From contig CAKQXY010000013.1 of NCBI GenBank assembly GCA_934292725.1, forward strand, positions 9,323 through 73,322: a stretch of DNA of 64,000 nt. Reading direction: 5' to 3'. Below the pieces are notes generated by a model that was not told the DNA's origin, ran no database searches, and was given only the letters and a program-made list of their open reading frames with translations. Below, one piece after another: positions 49,494 through 56,635 of the stretch. Position 1 is the stretch's first letter; every line of letters begins with the position of its first letter. The DNA comes from an uncultured Lachnospiraceae bacterium (GTDB lineage: Bacteria; Bacillota; Clostridia; Lachnospirales; Lachnospiraceae). The position numbers were made by a program, and so were the translations under genes.

Positions 49494-49522
49494 TTGACGA
49501 CACAAAAGCAACGTGCTACAAT
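49494..49522 (+). promoter_or_regulatory. Sigma-A promoter of the BMP lipoprotein gene
   Basis: TTGACG-17-TACAAT, about 57 bases before the ATG. It shows that upstream in-frame codons are untranslated. Confidence 0.8.
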
Positions 49523-49579
49523 GAACAAGAATCGGAGCGTTATCAAAAAACGCAGCATCTTAATAAGGAGGAGTCGACG

Positions 49580-51232
49580 ATGAGAAGGAAACAACTTTTT
49601 GCCGTTTTGATGGCAGGTTCTATGGCAGCATCTCTTGCTGCTTGTGGCAAGGCTGACACAAAGAAAACTACAGCAGCAACTGAGAAGAAGACAGAGGCAG
49701 CTACAGAGAAGAAAACAGAGGTAGCTACTACTGAGGCAAAGACTGAGAAAGCTACTGAGAAGGAAACCGAAGCGGCAACTGAGAAAGAAACAGAGGCAGC
49801 AACTGAGGCAAAGACTGAGGAAGCATCCAGCGAGGAAGCAACCGAGGCAAAGACCGAGGAAGCATCCAGCGAAGAGGCATCTTCTGAAGAGGCAAGCAGT
49901 GAGGACGTTTCCGCACAGGCAGAGACTGAGGAAGAGTCCAGTGAAGTAGCAACCGAGGCTAAGACCGAGGAAGCATCTAGTGAAGAAGCATCCAGCGAGG
50001 AAGCAACTGAGGCAGAGACCGAGGAAGCATCTAGTGAAGTAGCAACCGAGGCAGAGACCGAAGAAGCATCCAGCGAGGAAGCATCTAGTGAAGAAGCATC
50101 CAGTGAGGAAGCAACTGAGGCTAAGACCGAGGAAGCATCCAGTGAGGAAGCAACTGAGGCTAAGACCGAGGAAGCATCTAGTGAGGAAGCATCCAGCGAG
50201 GAAGCAACTGAGGCAGAGTCTGAGGAAGCATCTAGTGAGGAAGCATCTTCAGAAGAAGAGACTGAGGCAGAGACTGAAGAGGATATCGATGGAACTGGAT
50301 TTAAAATCGGTATGGTTACTGATGTCGGCGGTGTAAACGATGGTTCCTTCAACCAGTCCGCATGGGAAGGCTTACAGAGAGCAGGCGAGGCATTCGGCTG
50401 TGAAGTTAAGTATATTGAGTCTAAGGGTGATGCAGATTATGTTCCGAATATCGAGAGCTTCTTAGATGAGGATTATGATCTTATTGTATGTGTTGGATAC
50501 ATGATGGCTGATGCTGTTCGTGATGCAGCAGAGCTTTACCCGGATCAGAAGTTTGCTATCATTGATGATGCTTCTAATGCAGATCTGGATAATGTAACAT
50601 GTATGATGTTTGAGCAGGAGCAGGCTTCCTACTTAGTAGGTCTGGCAGCTGGTTACACAACCGAGAGCAACATCGTAGGCTTCGTTACTGGAGCAGCAAA
50701 TGAGACCATGAACTCCTTCGGTTATGGTTACTGTGCAGGTGTTCTTGATGCAAATCCAGATGCAACTATCCTTCAGTACAATGCAAACAACTTCGGTGAT
50801 GCAAGTGGTGGAAAGACTGCAGTAAATACCATGGTAACAAAGGGTGCAGATGTTGTATTCCACGCAGCAGGCGGTACTGGTATCGGTGTTATCGATGGAT
50901 GCAAGGAAAATAAGATCTGGGCAATCGGTGTTGACTCTGACCAGAGCCCACTGGCACCTGAGACTATCCTGACTTCCGCTTTAAAGAGAGTTGATAACGC
51001 TTGCTACGATGCAACAAAGAAGACTATTCTTGGAACACTTGAGGGCGGCGTTGAGACATACGACCTGGCAGCAGGCGGTGTTGATATCGCTCCGACAACA
51101 GACAACCTGTCTAAGGATGTTCTGGAGAAGATCGAGAAGGCAAAGAAGGATATCATTGCTGGTGATCTTGTAGTTCCAAAGAATCAGGAAGAGTTCGAGG
51201 AGAAGTACGGCGACGTATACGAGCTGGACTAA
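49580..51232 (+). CDS. BMP-family nucleoside-binding lipoprotein with long acidic repeat linker
   Basis: The 550-residue lipoprotein has signal SMAASLAAC with lipid Cys22. A linker of about 210 residues follows, made of repeated Thr/Glu/Ala/Lys and Glu/Ala/Ser/Ser units. The BMP domain (about 238-550) has IGMVTDVGGVNDGSFNQSAW, FAIIDD, GFVTGAAN and IGVDSDQSP, close to PnrA/TmpC and BmpA nucleoside-binding proteins. It would deliver nucleosides to the ATPase and permeases encoded about 5 kb downstream. AAGGAGG precedes the ATG. The linker is far longer than the usual 20-40 residues and probably carries the domain out through the cell wall. Confidence 0.92.
   Translation: MRRKQLFAVLMAGSMAASLAACGKADTKKTTAATEKKTEAATEKKTEVATTEAKTEKATEKETEAATEKETEAATEAKTEEASSEEATEAKTEEASSEEASSEEASSEDVSAQAETEEESSEVATEAKTEEASSEEASSEEATEAETEEASSEVATEAETEEASSEEASSEEASSEEATEAKTEEASSEEATEAKTEEASSEEASSEEATEAESEEASSEEASSEEETEAETEEDIDGTGFKIGMVTDVGGVNDGSFNQSAWEGLQRAGEAFGCEVKYIESKGDADYVPNIESFLDEDYDLIVCVGYMMADAVRDAAELYPDQKFAIIDDASNADLDNVTCMMFEQEQASYLVGLAAGYTTESNIVGFVTGAANETMNSFGYGYCAGVLDANPDATILQYNANNFGDASGGKTAVNTMVTKGADVVFHAAGGTGIGVIDGCKENKIWAIGVDSDQSPLAPETILTSALKRVDNACYDATKKTILGTLEGGVETYDLAAGGVDIAPTTDNLSKDVLEKIEKAKKDIIAGDLVVPKNQEEFEEKYGDVYELD
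49646..50287 (+). repeat. Degenerate tandem repeat coding for the acidic linker
   Basis: About 640 bases of imperfect repeats of the theme GAGGAAGCATCCAGCGA and ACTGAGGCTAAGACCGA, in frame throughout. Third-position changes between copies (AGC/AGT, ACC/ACT) show that the array is not freshly expanded everywhere. Several neighbouring copies, however, are near identical. Confidence 0.9.
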
Positions 51233-51256
51233 TCAGCGGATAATGCCATAACGAGG

Positions 51257-51288
51257 TGGCAGTGACGTGGTCACTGCCATCTTTTTTA
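51257..51288 (+). terminator. Terminator of the BMP lipoprotein gene
   Basis: TGGCAGTGAC pairs perfectly with GTCACTGCCA around GTG and ATCTTTTTT follows. Confidence 0.88.
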
Positions 51289-51312
51289 CACAGTAACTTA
51301 TAGGTTACTGTG
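51289..51312. repeat. Perfect 9-bp inverted repeat (possible operator)
   Basis: CACAGTAAC and GTTACTGTG are separated by TTATAG. The right arm overlaps the proposed -35 box of the next operon. A repressor site is inferred. Confidence 0.45.
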
Positions 51313-51332
51313 TGTAATTATGGCTGTATGAT
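51305..51332 (+). promoter_or_regulatory. Possible promoter of the amino-acid importer operon
   Basis: TTACTG and TATGAT with a 16-base spacer, about 43 bases before the ATG. This is a weak match overlapping the inverted repeat. Confidence 0.4.
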
Positions 51333-51374
51333 ATCGCAATCACCGATAAACAGCCAAAAAGAGGAGAATAGATT

Positions 51375-52448
51375 ATGAGAAAAGTATTTGCATCAATGAC
51401 AGCAGTTTCAATGGTAGCAGCAGTAATGCTTGCAGGATGTGGTTCAAACAGCAGTGATAAGAAGACTACTACAGCAGCTTCAACAAAGGCAACTGAGGCA
51501 GCAACCGAGAAGAAGACTGAGGCAGCAACTGAGAAGAAGACCGAGGCAGCGACTGAGAAAGAGACAGAAAAGGTATCTTCAGAAGAGGCTTCTTCTGAGG
51601 AAGTTTCTTCTGAAAAGGCTTCTTCTGAGGAAGCATCTAGCGAGGCAGCTTCTAAGGAAACAGAAGCAAAGGCAGATGAAAATGCAAAAGTTCGTGTTAT
51701 TGATATTGACCTGACAAGTGAGCAGTATGCATTTGGTGTAGATAAGGAGCAGCCTGAGCTGTTAGAGAAGACAAATGAGTTCATCGCAAAGATCATGGAG
51801 GATGGCACATTTGATGAGATCTGCAATCATTATTTTGGCGATGGCGAGCCTGTTATGGTAAAGTCCGCAGAATATGATGAGTCTAAGGATCAGTTAGTCG
51901 TAGCAACTAATGCAGGTTTTGAGCCATTTGAGTATATGAAGGGCGAAGATTACTGTGGTATCGATATGGAGATGGCAGCGCTTCTTGCTGATTATTTAGG
52001 CAAAGAACTTGTAATTCAGAACATGGATTTTGATGCTGTATGTCTGGCTGTTGGACAGCAGAAGTGTGATATCGCAATGGCAGGACTTACTATTACTGAG
52101 AGTAGAAAAGATCAGGTAACATTTACTGATTCTTACTATAATGCATCACAGAAGCTGATTGTTGCAGCAGATGATACGACATTTGATGCATGCAAGACAA
52201 AGGAAGATGTAGAAGCTATCTTTAAGACCTTTGACAGCAAGACAAAGGTTGGTGCACAGAATGGAACAACAGCTCAGTTTTATGTTGAGGGAAGTGCAGA
52301 TCTTGACTTTGCAGGATTTGATATGACTCTGGTTGGATATAAGAATGGTTCCTTAGCTGTACAGGATCTTCTGAATGGAAATCTGGATTATGTTATCATT
52401 GACGCAGCACCGGCAGAAAGCATCACTGCAGCAATTAATTCACTGTAA
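51375..52448 (+). CDS. Circularly permuted amino-acid ABC transporter binding lipoprotein
   Basis: The 357-residue lipoprotein has lipobox MLAGC (Cys22) and an acidic repeat linker at 23-104. The domain belongs to the GlnH/HisJ family (SBP_bac_3), but its order is rotated. Residues 105-159 (IDIDLTSEQYAFGVDKEQ, EDGTFDEICNHYFGDGEP) match what is normally the C-terminal end. Residues about 172-357 then run from the usual N-terminus (LVVATNAGFEPFEY) to LDYVIIDAAPAESI, where a normal protein would continue into the first piece. Every part is present once. The joint PVMVKSAEYDESKD connects the old C- and N-termini. Permease and ATPase genes follow and look normal, so the protein is probably functional. 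AGAGGAG precedes the ATG. Confidence 0.88.
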   Translation: MRKVFASMTAVSMVAAVMLAGCGSNSSDKKTTTAASTKATEAATEKKTEAATEKKTEAATEKETEKVSSEEASSEEVSSEKASSEEASSEAASKETEAKADENAKVRVIDIDLTSEQYAFGVDKEQPELLEKTNEFIAKIMEDGTFDEICNHYFGDGEPVMVKSAEYDESKDQLVVATNAGFEPFEYMKGEDYCGIDMEMAALLADYLGKELVIQNMDFDAVCLAVGQQKCDIAMAGLTITESRKDQVTFTDSYYNASQKLIVAADDTTFDACKTKEDVEAIFKTFDSKTKVGAQNGTTAQFYVEGSADLDFAGFDMTLVGYKNGSLAVQDLLNGNLDYVIIDAAPAESITAAINSL

Positions 52449-52459
52449 GGAGTAACAGG

Positions 52460-53170
52460 ATGGGAGATTTTGGTCGTAAAATAGACCGTTTTATTGAGAT
52501 TTTCGTGGAGCAGCGTGGATATGTCCGTGTGCTTGAAGGCCTTCAGAATACTGTTATGATTGCGGTAGTAGGTCTATTAGTTGGTGTGCTGATTGGAACA
52601 TTGATTGCTTCAGTAAGAGTAATGCCAAAGTATAAGCTTCTTCCGCGTGTATTGAATGGCTTTTGTAGCTTTTATGTGGGGCTGTTTCGCGGAACGCCAA
52701 TGGTTGTGCAGCTTCTGGTGTGCTACTATGTACTGCTTCCTCTTTTGGGAGCGCATATGACAGGTGTGCAGGTATCCATGCTTGTCTTTGGCTTAAACAG
52801 CGGAGCTTATATTTCAGAGATGATGCGTGCGGGCATTGAATCCGTAGATCCGGGACAGATGGAGGCAGGAAGAGCAGTCGGACTTAGTTTTTCGGTCACT
52901 ATGATCAAAATCGTCATCCCACAGGCTGTAAAAAATATTTTGCCTACACTCGGAAATGAGTTTATTGCACTTGTCAAGGAGACATCTGTTGTCAGTTTCG
53001 TCGGAGCCGCCGATCTTTATGTTGCATTCAACTATATCGGAACAAACAGTTATGAGTTTATGGTACCATATCTTGTAATGGCACTTATTTACATTGTGAT
53101 TGTACTTTTGATCAGCCTTGGTATTAAATTAATGGAAAGGAGCCTGAAGAAGAGTGATAGACGTAATTGA
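52460..53170 (+). CDS. Amino-acid ABC transporter permease
   Basis: The 236-residue HisM/GlnP-type permease has about five membrane segments. The start of the domain has LEGLQNTVMIAVVGLLVGV. FRGTPMVVQLLVCYYV follows, and the ATPase-contact EAA loop reads GQMEAGRAVGLSFSVTMIKI. It starts 11 bases after the binding-protein gene with AAGGAG upstream. A single permease gene suggests a homodimer. The ATPase gene begins inside its 3' end. Confidence 0.94.
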   Translation: MGDFGRKIDRFIEIFVEQRGYVRVLEGLQNTVMIAVVGLLVGVLIGTLIASVRVMPKYKLLPRVLNGFCSFYVGLFRGTPMVVQLLVCYYVLLPLLGAHMTGVQVSMLVFGLNSGAYISEMMRAGIESVDPGQMEAGRAVGLSFSVTMIKIVIPQAVKNILPTLGNEFIALVKETSVVSFVGAADLYVAFNYIGTNSYEFMVPYLVMALIYIVIVLLISLGIKLMERSLKKSDRRN

Positions 53171-53915
53171 TTTGAAGAAAAACTTTCATGATCTTGAGGT
53201 TCTCAAGGGAATTAACTTTAAAGTAGAGAAGGGTGATATTGTTGCAGTTATTGGCCCTTCTGGTTCTGGAAAAAGTACATTCTTACGATGCCTGAATTGT
53301 ATGGAAGATCCGACATCAGGAAAGATCATTTTTAATGGTGTTGATATTGCAGATATGAAGGTAGATATTAATGTTCATCGCCGTCATATGGGTATGGTAT
53401 TTCAGCATTTTAACTTGTTTAATAATAAGACTGTGCTGGAAAATATTATGCTGGCACCAGAGTATGTACGCTGTAAGGAAGCAAAAAGGCTAAAAACAGG
53501 AAAGAGCAAAAAGCAGATCCACGAGGAAGTAAAAAATGAGGCAATGGAGCTTTTAAAGCGCATTGGTCTTGAATCTAAGGCAGATGTGTATCCATCCACA
53601 CTTTCCGGTGGTCAAAAACAGCGTGTCGCAATTGTGCGAGCACTTGCCATGAATCCGGATGTAATTTTATTTGACGAGCCAACAAGTGCGCTTGATCCGG
53701 AGATGGTAGGAGAGGTACTAGATCTTATGAAGAGCGTTGCAGCAGAAGGCATGACCATGATCGTTGTCACTCATGAGATGGGCTTTGCAAGAGAAGTTGC
53801 AAATCGTGTTATCTTTATGGATGATGGCCGTATTTTAGAGAGTGGTGATCCTAAGGAGTTTTTTGCAAATCCGAAAACGCAGCGTGCGCGCGAGTTCCTT
53901 TCGAAGGTGCTGTAA
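53154..53915 (+). CDS. Amino-acid ABC transporter ATPase
   Basis: The 253-residue GlnQ/HisP-type ATPase has Walker A VIGPSGSGKSTFLRCLN, Q-loop MVFQHFNLF, signature LSGGQKQRVAIVRALA, Walker B VILFDEPTSALDPEM and switch His in VVTHEMGFAREVA. The start is a GTG overlapping the permease stop by 17 bases, with AAAGGAG about 11 bases upstream. An inserted charged loop (CKEAKRLKTGKSKKQ) after the Q-loop is longer than in E. coli GlnQ. Confidence 0.95.
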   Translation: MIDVIDLKKNFHDLEVLKGINFKVEKGDIVAVIGPSGSGKSTFLRCLNCMEDPTSGKIIFNGVDIADMKVDINVHRRHMGMVFQHFNLFNNKTVLENIMLAPEYVRCKEAKRLKTGKSKKQIHEEVKNEAMELLKRIGLESKADVYPSTLSGGQKQRVAIVRALAMNPDVILFDEPTSALDPEMVGEVLDLMKSVAAEGMTMIVVTHEMGFAREVANRVIFMDDGRILESGDPKEFFANPKTQRAREFLSKVL

Positions 53916-53982
53916 TGGGAGGCAATGTTACCTAAGCGAAAGCCCCGAGGTGAATGTGCTTTTCGTAGAATGAGAATAGATA

Positions 53983-54018
53983 AGAATCGTCACGGTATGC
54001 CGCGGCGGTTCTTTTTTT
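53983..54018 (+). terminator. Terminator of the amino-acid importer operon
   Basis: AGAATCGtCaCGG pairs with CCGcGGCGGTTCT around TATG, followed by TTTTTTTC. A 17-base motif shared with the tgt-yajC gap lies just upstream. Confidence 0.75.
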
Positions 54019-54030
54019 CTTGAAAAACTC

Positions 54031-54059
54031 TTTACTAAAAGCAAAAAACAGTATAGAAT
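54031..54059 (+). promoter_or_regulatory. Promoter of the yjjI-yjjW genes
   Basis: TTTACT-17-TAGAAT. The predicted leader is about 120 bases and contains a large inverted repeat. Confidence 0.5.
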
Positions 54060-54101
54060 ATAAATGAGAAAGTAGCGTTTAATACTAAACTCTGAAATAT
54101 A

Positions 54102-54148
54102 ACAACACTTTAATGCGGCAACAAAAGCAGGCTGTATTAAAGTGTTGT
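54102..54148. repeat. Perfect 13-bp inverted repeat in the yjjI leader
   Basis: ACAACACTTTAAT and ATTAAAGTGTTGT are separated by 21 bases. In RNA this would be a strong hairpin without a T-run. In DNA it could be two half-sites for a repressor. Confidence 0.8.
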
Positions 54149-54185
54149 ACCAATTTAAGTAAGCTTAAGAAAGGATGGTGCCATT

Positions 54186-55730
54186 TTGAGACCAATATCA
54201 ATGGAACGTGTGGAAAACACGAGACAGGAAATATTAAATATTATTACAAGCCGTAAACTGACACATGAGCAGAAGCTGACTAACCTTGCAGGACAGGCAG
54301 ACTCTTTGCTTGAGGTACTGGATCTTCCAGACGGACTCGAGGATCTTCTTGAGCCGGTTGAGGGAAAACAATGCATCTGTGATCTGTTTGAGGGTCATGC
54401 ACCGGTAAGACCGAGATATATTGTGCCGGACTATGCAAAGTTTATGAGAGAAGGAAGCAAGTTCTTACAGCTTGACCCGCCGAAGGATATTTATGAGGCA
54501 TTAAATTCTCTTTTAATCTTTTATAAGAATGTTCCAAGTGTCACAAATTATCCAGTATATCTTGGAAATCTTGATGAGCTGCTTGAGCCATTTATGGATG
54601 ATGTGGACGAGGCACAGGCAAAGAAGCTGTTTAAGCTGTTCTTTACCCATATCGACCGCACCGTTCTCGATTCCTTCTCCCATGCGGACATCGGACCAAA
54701 GGCTACCAGAGCAGGACGTTTGATCTTAGAGGTAGAGCGTGAACTTTTAGATGCAGTACCAAATATTACGATGAAATATGATACTGATATCACACCAGAT
54801 GATTTTGGTATTGAGTGTGTGAAAACAGCACTTAAGACGGCGAAGCCGAGCTTTGCAAATCATAAGATGTTCAAAAAAGAACTCGGTGAGAATTACGTCA
54901 TTGCCAGCTGCTACAATGGTCTTTTGTTAGGCGGCGGTTCCTATACGCTGTGCCGTCTGATCCTTGGAAATATTGCAAAACGCGCAAAGGATAAAAAGGA
55001 CTTTTTCGAAAATCAGCTGCCATATGTAATGGAGCGCATGGCACTTTATATGGATGAGCGTATTCGTTTTGAGGTGGAGGATAGCGGCTTTTTTGAGAGC
55101 AATTTCCTTGCAAAAGAAGGCTTTATCCATAGAGATCGTTTCACAGCTATGTTTGGTATGGTCGGCATGGCAGAGTGTGTCAATATTCTGATGGAGCTTG
55201 AAGGCAAAAAGGCACGTTTTGGTCACGATAAGGAGGCAGATGACCTCGGTGTTGAGATCATGGAGGCAATCAATGCATTTAATAACGCACATGTAAATCC
55301 ATACTGTGAGGCGACAGGCGGTCATTTCCTTTTACATGCACAGGTCGGCATCGCACAGGATAAGAACATCACTCCTGGAACGAGAATCCCGATTGGAGAG
55401 GAACCGAAGGAACTAATTGATCAGTTGCGCCACTGCAGCCGCTTCCACAAGTACTTCCCATCTGGTACAGGCGACATCTTCCCAGTAGATGTGACAGTAC
55501 ACAAGAATCCGCAGTTTGTGCTCGACATCGTAAAGGGTGCATTCCAGGCTGATCTTCGTTACCTGTCCTTCTATGAGAGTGACGGCGATGTAATTCGTGT
55601 CACCGGATACTTAGCAAAGCGTTCTGAGATTGAAAAGTATCAAAAGGGTGAGAGTGTGCTGCAAAATACAACACAGCTTGCAACAGGTGCAACTGAAAAT
55701 GGTCATGTTCAGGAAAGAAGGATTCGGTAA
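54186..55730 (+). CDS. yjjI: YjjI-family glycyl radical enzyme of unknown substrate
   Basis: The 514-residue protein has the length of E. coli YjjI and carries the glycyl radical loop IRVTGYLAKRSE with Gly474 near the C-terminus. A candidate active-site cysteine is Cys242 in IASCYNGLLLGGGSYTL. The radical on Gly would be made by the activase encoded next. The reaction of YjjI is not established. In E. coli the gene lies beside the deo nucleoside-catabolism genes, and here it lies beside nucleoside uptake genes, so a role in nucleoside or deoxyribose metabolism is a fair inference. The start is TTG, with AAAGG 11 bases upstream. The next ATG in frame is too far from it. Confidence 0.9.
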   Translation: MRPISMERVENTRQEILNIITSRKLTHEQKLTNLAGQADSLLEVLDLPDGLEDLLEPVEGKQCICDLFEGHAPVRPRYIVPDYAKFMREGSKFLQLDPPKDIYEALNSLLIFYKNVPSVTNYPVYLGNLDELLEPFMDDVDEAQAKKLFKLFFTHIDRTVLDSFSHADIGPKATRAGRLILEVERELLDAVPNITMKYDTDITPDDFGIECVKTALKTAKPSFANHKMFKKELGENYVIASCYNGLLLGGGSYTLCRLILGNIAKRAKDKKDFFENQLPYVMERMALYMDERIRFEVEDSGFFESNFLAKEGFIHRDRFTAMFGMVGMAECVNILMELEGKKARFGHDKEADDLGVEIMEAINAFNNAHVNPYCEATGGHFLLHAQVGIAQDKNITPGTRIPIGEEPKELIDQLRHCSRFHKYFPSGTGDIFPVDVTVHKNPQFVLDIVKGAFQADLRYLSFYESDGDVIRVTGYLAKRSEIEKYQKGESVLQNTTQLATGATENGHVQERRIR

Positions 55731-56572
55731 TGATCACGGCGCCGGTCAATAAAATTATTCCATTTAGCAGCGTAGATGGTCCGGGAAATCGCACGGCCGT
55801 ATTTTTTCAGGGCTGTAACTGGGACTGTCGTTATTGTCATAATCCAGAGACAAGAAATATGTGCACAGGCTGTATGGCCTGTGTGCAGGTCTGTCCTGTG
55901 GGAGCGCTTCAAAATGAAAATGGAAAGGTGCGTTTCTTTCCAGAGCGCTGTGTAGGATGCGACACTTGCATCAAAACATGCCGTTTTGGAAGCAGCCCCC
56001 GTATATGCAATTTGACACCAGAACAGACCTTTGAACAGATCAAAAAGCAGATTCCATTTATAAGCGGTGTCACTGTTTCTGGAGGAGAGTGCAGTCTGTA
56101 TTGTGAGTTTGTTGAATCATTATTTAAGCTTTGCAAAGAAGTTGGTTTAAATACGATGATGGACAGCAACGGCAGCACACCGTTTGCAGGAAAAGACGAT
56201 CTGCTAGCGGTTACAGACGGTGTCATGCTGGACATTAAAGCATTTAGTGAGGATGATCACGTAAAAGTCACAGCAATGCCAAATAAAAACACACTTGAGA
56301 ATGCGGTATTTTTAGCAAAACTAGGAAAACTTTTTGAAATTCGTACCGTCATTGTACCAGGTCTGTTTGATATTGAAAATACAATTATTAAAGCTGGAGA
56401 ATTGTTAAGGCCATATCAGAGTATTCATCCAGTGCGCTACAAACTCATCTCATACCGTCCTTTTGGCGTCAGGGAAGAGTATCGGATTTATGAAAGTCCG
56501 TCAAAAGAGTATATGGAACAGCTAGAAGAACTTGCACATAATAGCGGTTTTATTGATGTTGTTACCACATAA
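55730..56572 (+). CDS. yjjW: YjjW-family glycyl radical enzyme activase
   Basis: The 280-residue radical SAM protein has the cluster motif CNWDCRYCHNPE. Next come eight cysteines in two ferredoxin-type clusters (CTGCMACVQVCPVG and CVGCDTCIKTC), and then the SAM-contact GVTVSGGECSLY. This layout is that of glycyl radical activases. The start overlaps the stop of yjjI by one base (TAATG), making the enzyme-activase pair certain. It would use reduced flavodoxin or ferredoxin to cleave SAM and set the radical on YjjI. Confidence 0.94.
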   Translation: MITAPVNKIIPFSSVDGPGNRTAVFFQGCNWDCRYCHNPETRNMCTGCMACVQVCPVGALQNENGKVRFFPERCVGCDTCIKTCRFGSSPRICNLTPEQTFEQIKKQIPFISGVTVSGGECSLYCEFVESLFKLCKEVGLNTMMDSNGSTPFAGKDDLLAVTDGVMLDIKAFSEDDHVKVTAMPNKNTLENAVFLAKLGKLFEIRTVIVPGLFDIENTIIKAGELLRPYQSIHPVRYKLISYRPFGVREEYRIYESPSKEYMEQLEELAHNSGFIDVVTT

Positions 56573-56635
56573 AGAAAAAGCATAGACAAAGGAGCAATTT
56601 TGAGTGCTTATAATATGACGAAGGAGGAGGAAGAG

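Noticed and set aside
49543..50352. Long minus-strand frame across the lipoprotein linker
   Set aside because: Repeats of a simple codon pattern keep several frames open; composition is low-complexity and there is no start signal.
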